Part shown: in pieces, positions 41,741-49,931 of the stretch | Layout of the letters: every line of letters starts with the position of its first letter | Position numbering within the stretch: the first letter of the stretch is position 1 | NCBI GenBank assembly: GCA_030539285.1 | Contig: JAUNSH010000003.1 | Coordinates: forward strand, 1-64,000 | Source of the DNA: Eubacteriales bacterium | Lineage (GTDB): Bacteria; Bacillota; Clostridia; Oscillospirales; Oscillospiraceae | DNA: 64,000 bases | Direction of reading: 5' to 3' | Made by a program: the position numbers and the translations under genes | The notes under the pieces: generated by a model | Seen by the model: the letters and a program-made list of their open reading frames with translations, nothing else | The model's database searches: none | Told to the model about the DNA's origin: nothing

Positions 41741-42919
41741 ATGGGATATACGTTTCAGGGTTACCGCAGACCGGACGGTAAATTTGGCTCCAGAAATCTG
41801 GTAGCGGTCATTCCGAGTACCATTTGCGTCAACGATGTGGCGCAGGCTATCTGCCGCCAGGTGCAGGGGACCATCGGTTATTTCCATCATCAGGGATGTT
41901 GCCAGCTTCCCAGCGACCTTCACCGGGTGACGACGGTGCTGACGAATCTGGGACTCAGCCCCAATGTCGGCGCGGCATTGATCGTCAGTCTTGGCTGTGA
42001 GGGTACAGACCATCAATACATCTATGAGACGATCAAGGCCAGCGGCAAGCCCTGCGAGATCATTCATGTGCAGGAACTGGGCGGAACCTCCCGGGGTATT
42101 CAGGCGGGTGTTGATGCCGCGCAGAGACTGGTTATGGCTATCTCCGGCCAGCAGCGGGAAACGGCGGACATATCCAACCTGGTCATGGCGATCAAGTGCG
42201 GCGGGTCGGATACGACTTCGGGCATGGCCTCCAACTGCGTTATTGGCTATGTCGCGGACAAGCTGGTGGACCTGGGCGCTACGGTGGTCTTCGGAGAGAC
42301 GACCGAGTTCCTTGGCGGCGAGCATATTCTGGCCAGACGCGCGGTAGGCGGCGAGAATGGTCCGGTGGGGCAGAAGATCTATGAGATCGTTGCCAACATG
42401 GAGAAGCGGGCCAAGGCGATCGGCGAGGATATGCGCGGCGGACAGCCTACCCCTGGCAACATTGCCGGGGGCCTGTCCAGCATTGAGGAAAAGAGCCTGG
42501 GCGCGATCGTGAAATCCGGCCACCGCCCAATTCAGGGCGTGCTGGAATACTGTGACCGTGTCGCAGACCAGAAGGGCCTGTGGATCAAGGACGCGCCGGG
42601 GCGTGAGCCTGAGATCCTGACCGGCATGGCCGCGACCGGCGCACAGGTCCTGATGTTCTCCACAGGGCGCGGCGCGCCTCAGGGCTATCCGTCCATGCCT
42701 GTCATCAAGATCTGCGGAAATCCCATCACCTACGAGCGGATGTGCCATGACATGGACATGAACGCTGGCAGGATCATCACCGGTGAAAAAACCATTGAGC
42801 AGGTTGGTGAAGAAGCGTTTGAAAAGCTTCTGCGGGTCCTGTCCGGCGAGATGACCAAGAATGAAGCGCTGTCCTATTTTGGCTCGGTGGATATCTTCTG
42901 CCTGGGGCCGGTCATCTGA
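41741..42919 (+). CDS. UxaA-family dehydratase, large subunit (altronate dehydratase / SuyB-like)
   Basis: The 392-residue protein starts with the family box YTFQGYRRPDGKFGSRNLVA and has conserved Cys/His-rich segments HHQGCCQLPSD, SLGCEG and KCGGSDTTSGMASN, followed by GETTEFLGGEHILARRAV and a C-terminal FSTGRGAPQGYPSMPVIK. These match altronate dehydratase and galactarate dehydratase C-terminal domains, which are Fe-dependent. It forms the active enzyme with the SAF subunit. No KDG kinase or KDPG aldolase is nearby, so ordinary hexuronate breakdown is not supported by the neighbourhood. Confidence 0.87.
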   Translation: MGYTFQGYRRPDGKFGSRNLVAVIPSTICVNDVAQAICRQVQGTIGYFHHQGCCQLPSDLHRVTTVLTNLGLSPNVGAALIVSLGCEGTDHQYIYETIKASGKPCEIIHVQELGGTSRGIQAGVDAAQRLVMAISGQQRETADISNLVMAIKCGGSDTTSGMASNCVIGYVADKLVDLGATVVFGETTEFLGGEHILARRAVGGENGPVGQKIYEIVANMEKRAKAIGEDMRGGQPTPGNIAGGLSSIEEKSLGAIVKSGHRPIQGVLEYCDRVADQKGLWIKDAPGREPEILTGMAATGAQVLMFSTGRGAPQGYPSMPVIKICGNPITYERMCHDMDMNAGRIITGEKTIEQVGEEAFEKLLRVLSGEMTKNEALSYFGSVDIFCLGPVI

Positions 42920-43094
42920 CAGAGCTTTGGGATGTAAAAAACAACGATGCGTTCCATTATTTCAAGAATCAACATACTCGGCGCTCTGATGACCGGCGGT
43001 TATGGAAAGCTGGGGTATGGCAGCGTTTGCCTGGCGGGAGTATCAAAACGTCGGAGTTCGAGATAACTATTTATTAAACCGAAGAGGGATGTCT

Positions 43095-43766
43095 ATGCAA
43101 AAGTCTACCCTGCCTGTCAGGCCGAAGGCCGTGTATTCCTCCATTTCAGAGCAGGTTTATGCCTACGTAAAGGAGCAGATCGCCAGCGGAGCCATTTCGC
43201 CGGGAGAAAAAATCTCGGAGCAGGCCATTGCGGACACGCTGAATACCAGCCGGTCACCTGTGCGGGAGGCAATCAAAAAACTTGCCAGTGAGGGAATCAT
43301 CGACTATTTCCCGAATCGCGGAGCATATGCGAAGCAGTATACACAGAAGTATATATCTGACAGCTTTAAGGTGCGTATTCTGCTGGAAAGCTACGCTGCC
43401 AGCCATATTGACAACGGCCTGCGTGAAGACTACCGTCAACGGATGGAAAGCCTGCGTGACAGTATCCGTGTGGCGACCCGCGATGAATACGTCCGGCTGG
43501 ACGCGGACCTGCATGAACTGTTGATTCGGCTTACGGGAAATGAAACACTGCTGAATTTGTATCGTCTTCTGTACTCTCAGATCACGACATTCCGGAATGT
43601 TTCCCTGATGGAAGAGCATGTATTTCGGGATTCGACTGGGGCGCATTTGGCGATTCTGGATTCTCTGCTGGAAGGAAATGATGAGCGGGTCTTGCGCATT
43701 GTTTCCAGGCATTTGTCGATTTCTCAGTCGGTGGTGGAACGCTACTACGAGGAAAAAAAGGAGTAA
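43095..43766 (+). CDS. GntR-family transcription regulator, FadR type with FCD domain
   Basis: The 223-residue protein has the winged helix (SSISEQVYAYVKEQIASGAI, ISEQAIADTLNTSRSPVREA, LASEGIIDYFPNRGAYAKQY) and a six-helix FCD ligand domain (RILLESYAASHID, DADLHELLIRLTGN with the metal-ligand Asp/His pattern, HLAILDSLLEGN). FCD regulators usually sense carboxylates or sugar acids. ATG 43095 has GAAGAGGG six bases upstream; ATG 43089 would overlap it. It is the only regulator in the island and is the best candidate to bind the shared ATTGTGTACAAT elements at larA and at 21593. Confidence 0.92.
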   Translation: MQKSTLPVRPKAVYSSISEQVYAYVKEQIASGAISPGEKISEQAIADTLNTSRSPVREAIKKLASEGIIDYFPNRGAYAKQYTQKYISDSFKVRILLESYAASHIDNGLREDYRQRMESLRDSIRVATRDEYVRLDADLHELLIRLTGNETLLNLYRLLYSQITTFRNVSLMEEHVFRDSTGAHLAILDSLLEGNDERVLRIVSRHLSISQSVVERYYEEKKE

Positions 43767-43792
43767 TCCGAAGTTTTACGCGTAAAATTGAA

Positions 43793-43836
43793 GCGCCGAT
43801 GATGGGGCTTGACAGCCCCGCCATCGGCGCTTTTTT
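43793..43836 (+). terminator. Rho-independent terminator after the GntR gene
   Basis: Left arm GCGCCGATGATGGGGCT, loop TGAC, right arm AGCCCCGCCATCGGCGC (one mismatch), then TTTTTT. It closes the island. Confidence 0.9.
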
Positions 43837-43903
43837 GTTAAAGAAAACCACCAGCCGGAGTGCATCTGTCAAGGAAAAGTAGACGCTGAAAAACACCATA
43901 GTA

Positions 43904-44345
43904 TTAGAAGCCCAGTTCGGTCTTGTACTGAACTGGGCTTTTATAGCCCAGAGCGGCCGCAGGCCGCCTGTTATTGAAGTAATATACATATTCATCCAGC
44001 AGTTTAGGAACGTCCTCAGCAGTCTCCAGACCGAAGTCAAGATATAATTCTTCCTTGATCCAGCCGTTCAATGCTTCAATTATTGCATTATCTGTTGGAG
44101 TTCCCACTTTCGACATGGAGCGAAGTATGTTATAATGTTCGTGAGCCTGTCGGAAGGCTTGTGAGGAGTAGACGGAACCCTGGTCGGTGTGCAAGACTAT
44201 CTGGGGGTCTGCTCCTCATTTTTCTTGCCTGCAAGTTTCTTCAATACTTCAAGGCAATGATAGCCGGCTTTGCTGACTCCCATAAGCTGACAAAGAAAAG
44301 TAATTGGATACTTTGCCTTCATTTCTTCGATGATTTCGTATTCAC
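43904..44345 (-). pseudogene. IS3-type transposase orfB, middle deleted and frame broken
   Basis: The start of orfB is visible (YEIIEEMKAKYPITFLCQLM, then VSKAGYHCLEVLKKLAGKKN) and runs into a stop at about 44203. The rest resumes in another frame with IVLHTDQGSVYSSQAF, the second catalytic Asp region, and ends NRRPAAALGYKSPVQYKTEL. The segment with the first catalytic Asp is missing. Confidence 0.85.
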
Positions 44346-44711
44346 ATCTCGTCCAGTAACGTACTCCCTGTTTGCACCAACTCCTTCCACCCAGTACCCT
44401 TTTTTTAACCGTTCATTTTCAATTTCTAGTTTCGCTACCATAAGCCGTAGCCTATCCAATTCAGAGAGATTCTTACTGGTATGTAATGCTGCAAATGGAT
44501 TACCCGGATGACTTTTTGGAATAAATGCAGATTCTCCTTCTGCGATATATTCTTTTATCCATCGGCAGATCATGCTTCGATCTGCCGTATATTCTTTTTC
44601 CAGTGTCCGTACTGAAATATGGTCATCCAGATGCTTATGTACAATCTCTGACTTCTGCTCCGGTGTCCATTCTCGCTTGCGTTGTCCTTTTCTCACTATT
44701 ATCACCTCCAC
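44319..44711 (-). CDS. IS3-type orfA (helix-turn-helix transposase subunit)
   Basis: The 130-residue protein has the N-terminal helix-turn-helix (EWTPEQKSEIVHKHLDDHIS, LEKEYTADRSMICRWIKEYI) and a leucine-zipper-like end (LDRLRLMVAKLEIENERLKK). Its 3' end overlaps the orfB start in another frame, as in IS3 elements that use a -1 frameshift. Without a complete orfB it probably has no transposition role. Confidence 0.85.
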   Translation of the reverse strand: MEVIIVRKGQRKREWTPEQKSEIVHKHLDDHISVRTLEKEYTADRSMICRWIKEYIAEGESAFIPKSHPGNPFAALHTSKNLSELDRLRLMVAKLEIENERLKKGYWVEGVGANREYVTGRDVNTKSSKK

Positions 44712-44799
44712 CTATATTTTAGCATAAAGAAAAGGTAGACAACATGGTGGTTTTCCATGTGTCTACCTTTATCTTACAGCTTCACCGGAGGTTTTGACT

Positions 44800-46569
44800 T
44801 TATTCTTCAATCAATGCGATATGCACGGTATCCAGCTGAGACTTATCCACGGTGGTGGGAGCGCCCATCATCAGATCCTGTGCGTTCTTGTTCATGGGGA
44901 AGGTGATGACCTCCCGGATGGACTCCTCGCCGGTGAGCAGCATGATCAGGCGGTCAACGCCGGGAGCGGCACCCGCGTGAGGGGGAGCGCCGTAGGTAAA
45001 GGCGTTGTACATGGCGGGGAACTTGGCCTTGACGTCCTCCTCGCCCAGACCCACCATTTCGAAGGCCTTGACCATGATCTCCGGGTCGTGGTTCCGGACA
45101 GCGCCGGAAGCGGACTCGTAGCCGTTGACCACCAGATCGTACTGGTCGGCGTTGATAGCCAGCAGCTTATCCACATCGCCCTCGGCATCCTCCAGGGCTT
45201 TCAGGCCGCCCTGAGGCATGGAGAAGGGATTGTGGCAGAATTCCAGCTGGCCGGACTCCTCGCCGATCTCATACATGGGGAAATCCACGATCCAGCAGAT
45301 GGCGTACTGCTCCTCGTCGAAGTGGCCGGGAACGCGCTTACCGAGCAATGTGCGGATGACACCGGCGGTCTTCTGGGCGGCAGCCTTTTTGCCCGCGGCC
45401 ATGCACACGAAGGAGCCGGGCTTCAGTTGGAGCTTCGCGGTCAGCGCATCGGCGCAATCGCCCAGGAACTTGGAAACGCCGCCGGTGAGCTGGCCGTTCT
45501 CGTCCACCTTCACCCAGCAGGCCTTATTGCCGGTCTGCACCTCCACGTCAGCAAGCAGCTTGTCGATCCACTTTCTGGCCTGAGTGAAGTTGTCAACGGC
45601 AACAGCCTTGACAGTGGCACCCTCGAAGGGGCCGAAGCCGCAGCCCTGCACCTCGGCGGAGATGTCCTGAATCTCAAGGTCAATTCGCAGGTCGGGCTTG
45701 TCGGAGCCGTAGCGCTCCATGGCCTCGTTGAAGGGGATGTGGCGGAAGGGGGCCTGAGACACCCGCTTGTACTTTCCGAACTTTTCAAAGACGGGCACCA
45801 GCACATCTTCCAGCGTGCTCAGCACGTCCTCCTGGGTGGCGAAGGCCATCTCCATATCCAGCTGGTAGAACTCGCCGGGGGTCCGGTCGGCCCGGGCGTC
45901 CTCGTCCCGGAAGCAGGGGGCGATCTGGAAATAGCGGTCGAAACCGGAGGTCATCAGCAGCTGCTTGAACTGCTGGGGCGCCTGAGGCAGGGCGTAGAAC
46001 TTGCCGGGGTGGTTCCGGGCGGGCACCAGATAGTCCCGTGCGCCCTCGGGGGAGGAAGCGGTGAGGATGGGGGTGGTGATCTCCAGGAAGCCCTTCTCGG
46101 TCATCAGCCGCCGCAGTTCGGCAACCACCTGGCAGCGCAGGACGATGTTACTCTTGACGGCGGGGTTCCGCAGGTCAAGGAAGCGGTATTTCAGGCGGGT
46201 ATTTTCGTCGGCGTCCTTACTCTTGTTGATCTCAAAGGGCAGCTGGTTGTGAATGCACTTGCCCAGCACCTCGATTTTCTCGGGCACGACCTCGATGTCG
46301 CCGGTGGGCAGCTTGGGGTTCTTGCTCTCCCGCTCCCGGACCACGCCGGTGACGGACAGGGTGGATTCCTTGTTGATGGGCTTGACCAGCTTCATCATAT
46401 CCTCGGTCTCAATGACCACCTGGGTGGTGCCGTAGTAATCCCGCAGGACGCAGAAAGCAAAGTTAGCGCCGACCTCCCGGACGTTTTCCAGCCAGCCGAC
46501 AATGGTAACGGTTTTGCCGGCGTCGGAAAGACGCAGCTCACCGCAGGTATGTGTTCTGGATTGCATCAT
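44800..46569 (-). CDS. aspS: Aspartyl-tRNA synthetase
   Basis: Charges tRNA-Asp. The 589-residue protein has the OB-fold anticodon domain (HTCGELRLSDAGKTVTIVGW), the class II catalytic core with motif 2 FRDEDARADRTPGEFYQLD, the bacterial GAD insertion domain (about 280-400) and motif 3 GAAPGVDRLIMLL. ATG 46569 follows GAGAGGATC; the leader is only about 30 nt, leaving no room for a T-box. The IS3-type element ends about 30 bases after the stop codon. Confidence 0.97.
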   Translation of the reverse strand: MMQSRTHTCGELRLSDAGKTVTIVGWLENVREVGANFAFCVLRDYYGTTQVVIETEDMMKLVKPINKESTLSVTGVVRERESKNPKLPTGDIEVVPEKIEVLGKCIHNQLPFEINKSKDADENTRLKYRFLDLRNPAVKSNIVLRCQVVAELRRLMTEKGFLEITTPILTASSPEGARDYLVPARNHPGKFYALPQAPQQFKQLLMTSGFDRYFQIAPCFRDEDARADRTPGEFYQLDMEMAFATQEDVLSTLEDVLVPVFEKFGKYKRVSQAPFRHIPFNEAMERYGSDKPDLRIDLEIQDISAEVQGCGFGPFEGATVKAVAVDNFTQARKWIDKLLADVEVQTGNKACWVKVDENGQLTGGVSKFLGDCADALTAKLQLKPGSFVCMAAGKKAAAQKTAGVIRTLLGKRVPGHFDEEQYAICWIVDFPMYEIGEESGQLEFCHNPFSMPQGGLKALEDAEGDVDKLLAINADQYDLVVNGYESASGAVRNHDPEIMVKAFEMVGLGEEDVKAKFPAMYNAFTYGAPPHAGAAPGVDRLIMLLTGEESIREVITFPMNKNAQDLMMGAPTTVDKSQLDTVHIALIEE

Positions 46570-46606
46570 AAAAATGATCCTCTCTTGTCTAATATTTAAC
46601 CTGTAT

Positions 46607-46635
46607 ATTATTCCACAATCCGCGATAAAAGTCAA
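46607..46635 (-). promoter_or_regulatory. Putative aspS promoter
   Basis: On the minus strand TTGACT (46635-46630), 17-base spacer, AATAAT (46612-46607). Confidence 0.6.
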
Positions 46636-46665
46636 TGAATAGCGTGCAAAAAGAGGAAAAGATAT

Positions 46666-46777
46666 CGTAGGGGGCGGCGTCCTCAACGCCCCGCGTGACA
46701 AGGTTCCGTTCTCGCCGAACATCGGAATCAACAAGAACCTTTCTGCGCCGGGGCGTCGAAGACGCCGCCCCCTACGG
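46666..46777. repeat. Palindromic repeat with 16-bp inverted ends
   Basis: Ends CGTAGGGGGCGGCGTC (46666-46681) and GACGCCGCCCCCTACG (46762-46777) are perfect inverse copies. It lies between the aspS promoter and the DUF1836 gene. Confidence 0.85.
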
Positions 46778-46789
46778 TGGGAGAGACGT

Positions 46790-47308
46790 TTAATGATTTT
46801 CTTCCGCCAAAGCTTCCAAATACTTTTCCAAGTAAACCTTCTGCACGGCGGCAATAATACAGGTATACAACAGCCGCTTGCCGTCGGAGCTGGTCTCCGG
46901 GAACATATCCGCCGTTTCCGTCAGCTCAAAGGTAAACAGCAGCAGGCTCTCAAATTCCCGGACAAAATAGTCGTAGGCCTTTTGCAGCGGATAGGTCTGC
47001 TGCTGGATCTGGAGGAACGTGGCCAGCGCGTCCAGAGACAGAACGCTCTTGGTGATGGCAATGAAGATCAGATAGGCGATCTGATCCCGGCTGTACTGCT
47101 TTTTCACCGGGCTGGCGATCAGCCCCTTCTTTACATAGTTGCTGATCATGGAGCTGGTCAGGGCCATGTCCCCCAGGGGAGCAAGGCAGCCCCCGATGTA
47201 TTTGGTTGCCTGTTCCAGATACAGGCCCACGTCGGGGATCTCCTGATACCGGGGCAGATGAAAGTCCCGCAGAGACTCCGCGATTTGCTGTTTGGTTTCC
47301 TGAGTCAT
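46790..47308 (-). CDS. DUF1836 domain protein
   Basis: The 172-residue protein matches the DUF1836 family common in Firmicutes: LTSSMISNYVKKGLI and YSRDQIAYLIFIAITKSVLS look like a MerR-type helix-turn-helix followed by a helical domain. A DNA-binding role is likely but unproven. ATG 47308 with AAGGTG upstream is preferred over the in-frame GTG at 47317. Confidence 0.83.
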   Translation of the reverse strand: MTQETKQQIAESLRDFHLPRYQEIPDVGLYLEQATKYIGGCLAPLGDMALTSSMISNYVKKGLIASPVKKQYSRDQIAYLIFIAITKSVLSLDALATFLQIQQQTYPLQKAYDYFVREFESLLLFTFELTETADMFPETSSDGKRLLYTCIIAAVQKVYLEKYLEALAEENH

Positions 47309-47381
47309 GATTATCACCTTGTGCCATTATACCGAAAACCGGCGGGAATGTCAATACGCGAAAACTTCACATAAGATTTCC

Positions 47382-47410
47382 TTGACAATATCATAAGATG
47401 TTGATACAAT
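47382..47410 (+). promoter_or_regulatory. Promoter of the degV gene
   Basis: TTGACA, 17-base spacer, TACAAT; start codon 43 bases downstream behind AAAGAGAG. Confidence 0.8.
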
Positions 47411-47452
47411 GATGACAAGTTATTGAAAAACCGATGAAAGAGAGATGTCGTC

Positions 47453-48313
47453 ATGAATTTCCGAATTGTAACAGACTCTTCCTCCAATATGCTCACCCGT
47501 CCCGGCGAGGACTATGGCTGCGTGCCCCTGAAGATCGTGGCGGGGCAGGAATATGTGGACGCGCCCGGACTGAGCATTGCCCAGATGGTGGAGGACCTGA
47601 AAAATTTCAAGGGAAAATCCGGGTCCTCCTGTCCCAACGTGGGCGAGTGGCTGGAAGCCTTCGGGGACGCGGAGTACGTGTTCGGCATTACCATCACCAA
47701 GCACCTGTCCGGCAGCTACAATGCGGCCCGTCAGGCGGCGGACGCCTATATGGAGGAGCATCCCGGACGGCGGGTGTACCTGTTCGATTCCCTGTCCGCC
47801 GGCCCGGAGCTGATGATGATCGCTGACAAGATCCGCCAGTGTGAGGCCGAGGGAGACGATTTTGATACCACTGTGGCTAAGGTGCTGGACTATCACAACC
47901 ACACCCATACCATTTTCTGCCTGGAATCCATGAACAATCTGGCCCACAACGGCCGGGTGCCTCTGACCGTTGCCAAGCTGGCGGGGGTGCTGGGCATCCG
48001 GGTCATCGGCGAGGCCCAGGGAGGCGAGATCGTGCCCGTGCACAAGCCCCGTGGGGCGAAAAAGGCGATGCAGGCCATGGTGCAGGCCATCCGGGAGCGG
48101 GGCTTCCAGGATGGGGGCCTGATGCGCATTGCCCACTGCTTTGCCGAGGACACGGTGCAGGAGTTCATGTCCCTGATCCGGGAGCAGTTCCCCCACGCCC
48201 GGTTCCTGGTGGAGCCGACCACCGCCCTGTGCAGCTACTACGCCGAGGTGGGCGGCTATATCGTGGGATTCGAGGGTGGGTTCAACACTCTGAACGATAA
48301 CTCTAAATTTTAA
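47453..48313 (+). CDS. DegV-family fatty-acid-binding protein
   Basis: The 286-residue protein has the DegV fold: N-terminal FRIVTDSSSN, the conserved GLSIAQMVEDLKNF and TSxP-like region SGSSCPNVGEWLEAF, then GITITKHLSGSYNAARQAA, the segment that holds the fatty acid carboxylate. Relatives (FakB) present fatty acids to the kinase FakA. A small DAK-type protein at 59206 resembles the end of FakA, but it is far away. Own promoter and single-gene unit. Confidence 0.9.
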   Translation: MNFRIVTDSSSNMLTRPGEDYGCVPLKIVAGQEYVDAPGLSIAQMVEDLKNFKGKSGSSCPNVGEWLEAFGDAEYVFGITITKHLSGSYNAARQAADAYMEEHPGRRVYLFDSLSAGPELMMIADKIRQCEAEGDDFDTTVAKVLDYHNHTHTIFCLESMNNLAHNGRVPLTVAKLAGVLGIRVIGEAQGGEIVPVHKPRGAKKAMQAMVQAIRERGFQDGGLMRIAHCFAEDTVQEFMSLIREQFPHARFLVEPTTALCSYYAEVGGYIVGFEGGFNTLNDNSKF

Positions 48314-48314
48314 T

Positions 48315-48402
48315 CGTAGGGGCGGGTCATTGACCCGCCCGTCGGCTTGGCCGCTTCTGGGAGCCGCTTCGCGGACGGGAGGGTCAGTGACCCTCCCCTA
48401 CG
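48315..48402. repeat. Palindromic repeat, close relative of 17953-18045
   Basis: Ends CGTAGGGGCGGGTCATTGAC and GGGTCAGTGACCCTCCCCTA. It starts two bases after the degV stop codon. Confidence 0.85.
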
Positions 48403-48535
48403 GTTTTATTTTTAACAACCTGACCGGCGTGACGTTTGTTGCGCCGGTTTTTGCCGCGTTCCGCCGGGAAATGCCGGTGGAAAATCCCGAGCAGATGTGT
48501 TATAATGCTCCCAAAACGAACTTAGGAGGACACGT

Positions 48536-49825
48536 ATGCTGCCGGAGGCGTTTCTACAGCGGATGCAGGCCCAGCTGGGGCAGGAATATGAAGCATTTCT
48601 AAATAGTCTGGAACGGCCCCGGGCGGTGGCCCTGCGGTTTAACCCCCTGAAAGGGGAACGGCCCAGCCTGCCCTTCGCGGGGGAGCCGGTGCCCTGGGAG
48701 CGGTCGGGCGTTTATTATGACCCGGAGGCCCGGCCCGGACTGCACGTTTATCACGAGGCGGGCGTATACTACCTACAGGAGGCCAGCGCGATGGCTCCCG
48801 TGGCCCTGCTGGATCCCCAGCCCGGGGAGAAGGTCTGCGACCTGTGCGCGGCTCCCGGCGGAAAAACCACCCAGATCGCCGGACGGATGCTGGGCCGGGG
48901 CTTCCTCCTGTGCAATGAGATCAATCCCAAGCGGGCGAAAATTCTCTCCCGGAACATTGAGCGCATGGCGGTGCCAAACGCTCTGGTGACCAATGAACAC
49001 CCGGAAACGCTGGCCCAGCGGTTCCCCGGCTTTTTCGACCGGGTGCTGGTGGACGCTCCCTGCTCCGGCGAGGGGATGTTCCGAAAAGAAGAAGCCGCGG
49101 TCACGGATTGGAGCGAGGAAACCGTTGCCATGTGCGCCCGCCGTCAGGGGGAGATCCTGAACAGCGCGGCGAAGCTGGTGCGCCCTGGCGGGCGGCTGGT
49201 ATACTCCACCTGCACCTTTGCCCCGGAGGAGGACGAGGGGGCTGTGGCGGCCTTTCTGGAAGCTCACCCGGAGTTTACCCCGGAGCCGGTGGAGGCTTCG
49301 TGGTTTGTCCCCGGCGAAAATGCCAGCTACCGGATGTGGCCTCACAAGCTGCTGGGCGAGGGCCATTTTGCGGCAGTTCTGCGTAAAAACGAGGGGGAAA
49401 CCGAAGAAATTCCCGCAGAAAAGGGAGATAAACTGCCAAAACAGTGGGAAACCTTTGCCAAAGAGCTGGGCATCACCCTGCCCGCCGGGAAAGCGGTGAA
49501 CTTTGGACAGAGCCTGTTCTGGGCACCGGGGGAACTGCCTGCTATCCAGCGGCTCAAGGTGCTGCGGCCCGGTCTGGAGCTGGGCACAGTGAAAAAGGAC
49601 CGGTTTGAGCCTGCCCACGCTTTGGCCCTGTGGCTGAAAAATGCTGCCAATGTGCAGGATTACGGCCCGGATTCCGACGAGATCAGGGCCTATCTTCACG
49701 GAGACGTAGTGCCCTCCAAGGTCAAGGGCTGGTGCCTTGTTCGGACCGGGGGCTACAGCATCGGCTGGGGCAAGGGAGATGGAACCGTGCTGAAAAACCA
49801 CTATCCGAAGGGCCTGCGGCGCTGA
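48536..49825 (+). CDS. RNA m5C methyltransferase, NOL1/NOP2/sun family (RsmF-like)
   Basis: Methylates cytosine in rRNA with SAM. The 429-residue protein has an N-terminal region AVALRFNPLK, the SAM loop DLCAAPGGKTTQIAGRM, the two catalytic cysteines in VDAPCSGEGMFRK and VYSTCTFAPEEDEG, and a C-terminal extension of about 140 residues like the RsmF/YebU C-terminal domains (ALALWLKNAANVQDYGPDSD, SIGWGKGDG). TTAGGAGGACACGT precedes ATG 48536, and a TATAAT box lies at 48501-48506. The target base is not predictable. Confidence 0.9.
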   Translation: MLPEAFLQRMQAQLGQEYEAFLNSLERPRAVALRFNPLKGERPSLPFAGEPVPWERSGVYYDPEARPGLHVYHEAGVYYLQEASAMAPVALLDPQPGEKVCDLCAAPGGKTTQIAGRMLGRGFLLCNEINPKRAKILSRNIERMAVPNALVTNEHPETLAQRFPGFFDRVLVDAPCSGEGMFRKEEAAVTDWSEETVAMCARRQGEILNSAAKLVRPGGRLVYSTCTFAPEEDEGAVAAFLEAHPEFTPEPVEASWFVPGENASYRMWPHKLLGEGHFAAVLRKNEGETEEIPAEKGDKLPKQWETFAKELGITLPAGKAVNFGQSLFWAPGELPAIQRLKVLRPGLELGTVKKDRFEPAHALALWLKNAANVQDYGPDSDEIRAYLHGDVVPSKVKGWCLVRTGGYSIGWGKGDGTVLKNHYPKGLRR

Positions 49826-49848
49826 AAAGGAAGCCCGGGAAATGGGAC

Positions 49849-49877
49849 TTTACATAACCAAAGTGGTATGATATACT
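49849..49877 (+). promoter_or_regulatory. Putative murA promoter
   Basis: TTTACA, 17-base spacer, TATACT. Confidence 0.65.
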
Positions 49878-49931
49878 ATTATAGCCCGTGTGTGGGCATT
49901 TTTCTGAAACTATCACAAGGAGAGGGTATCC

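Larger units (their letters stand above)
43876..44769 (-). mobile_element. Internally deleted IS3-family element
   Basis: Imperfect terminal inverted repeats: left AAAGTAGACGCTGAAAAACA, right end read inward AAGGTAGACACATGGAAAAC, both continuing to CACCAT. Between them, on the minus strand, lie an intact orfA and an orfB that has lost its middle. At about 0.9 kb it is shorter than complete IS3-type elements (about 1.2-1.5 kb). It sits between the GntR terminator and the 3' end of aspS and cannot move by itself. Confidence 0.85.

Noticed and set aside
41426..42919. Standard hexuronate (altronate to KDG) pathway for the UxaA-type genes
   Set aside because: No uronate isomerase, altronate oxidoreductase, KDG kinase or KDPG aldolase lies in the island; the neighbours point to another substrate.
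42920..43094. Longer GntR protein starting at 43002
   Set aside because: The extra N-terminal residues do not belong to the family, and the ribosome-binding site GAAGAGGG fits ATG 43095.
46570..46606. T-box riboswitch in the aspS leader
   Set aside because: The predicted transcript leader is only about 30 nt, too short for a T-box, and no T-box sequence is visible.
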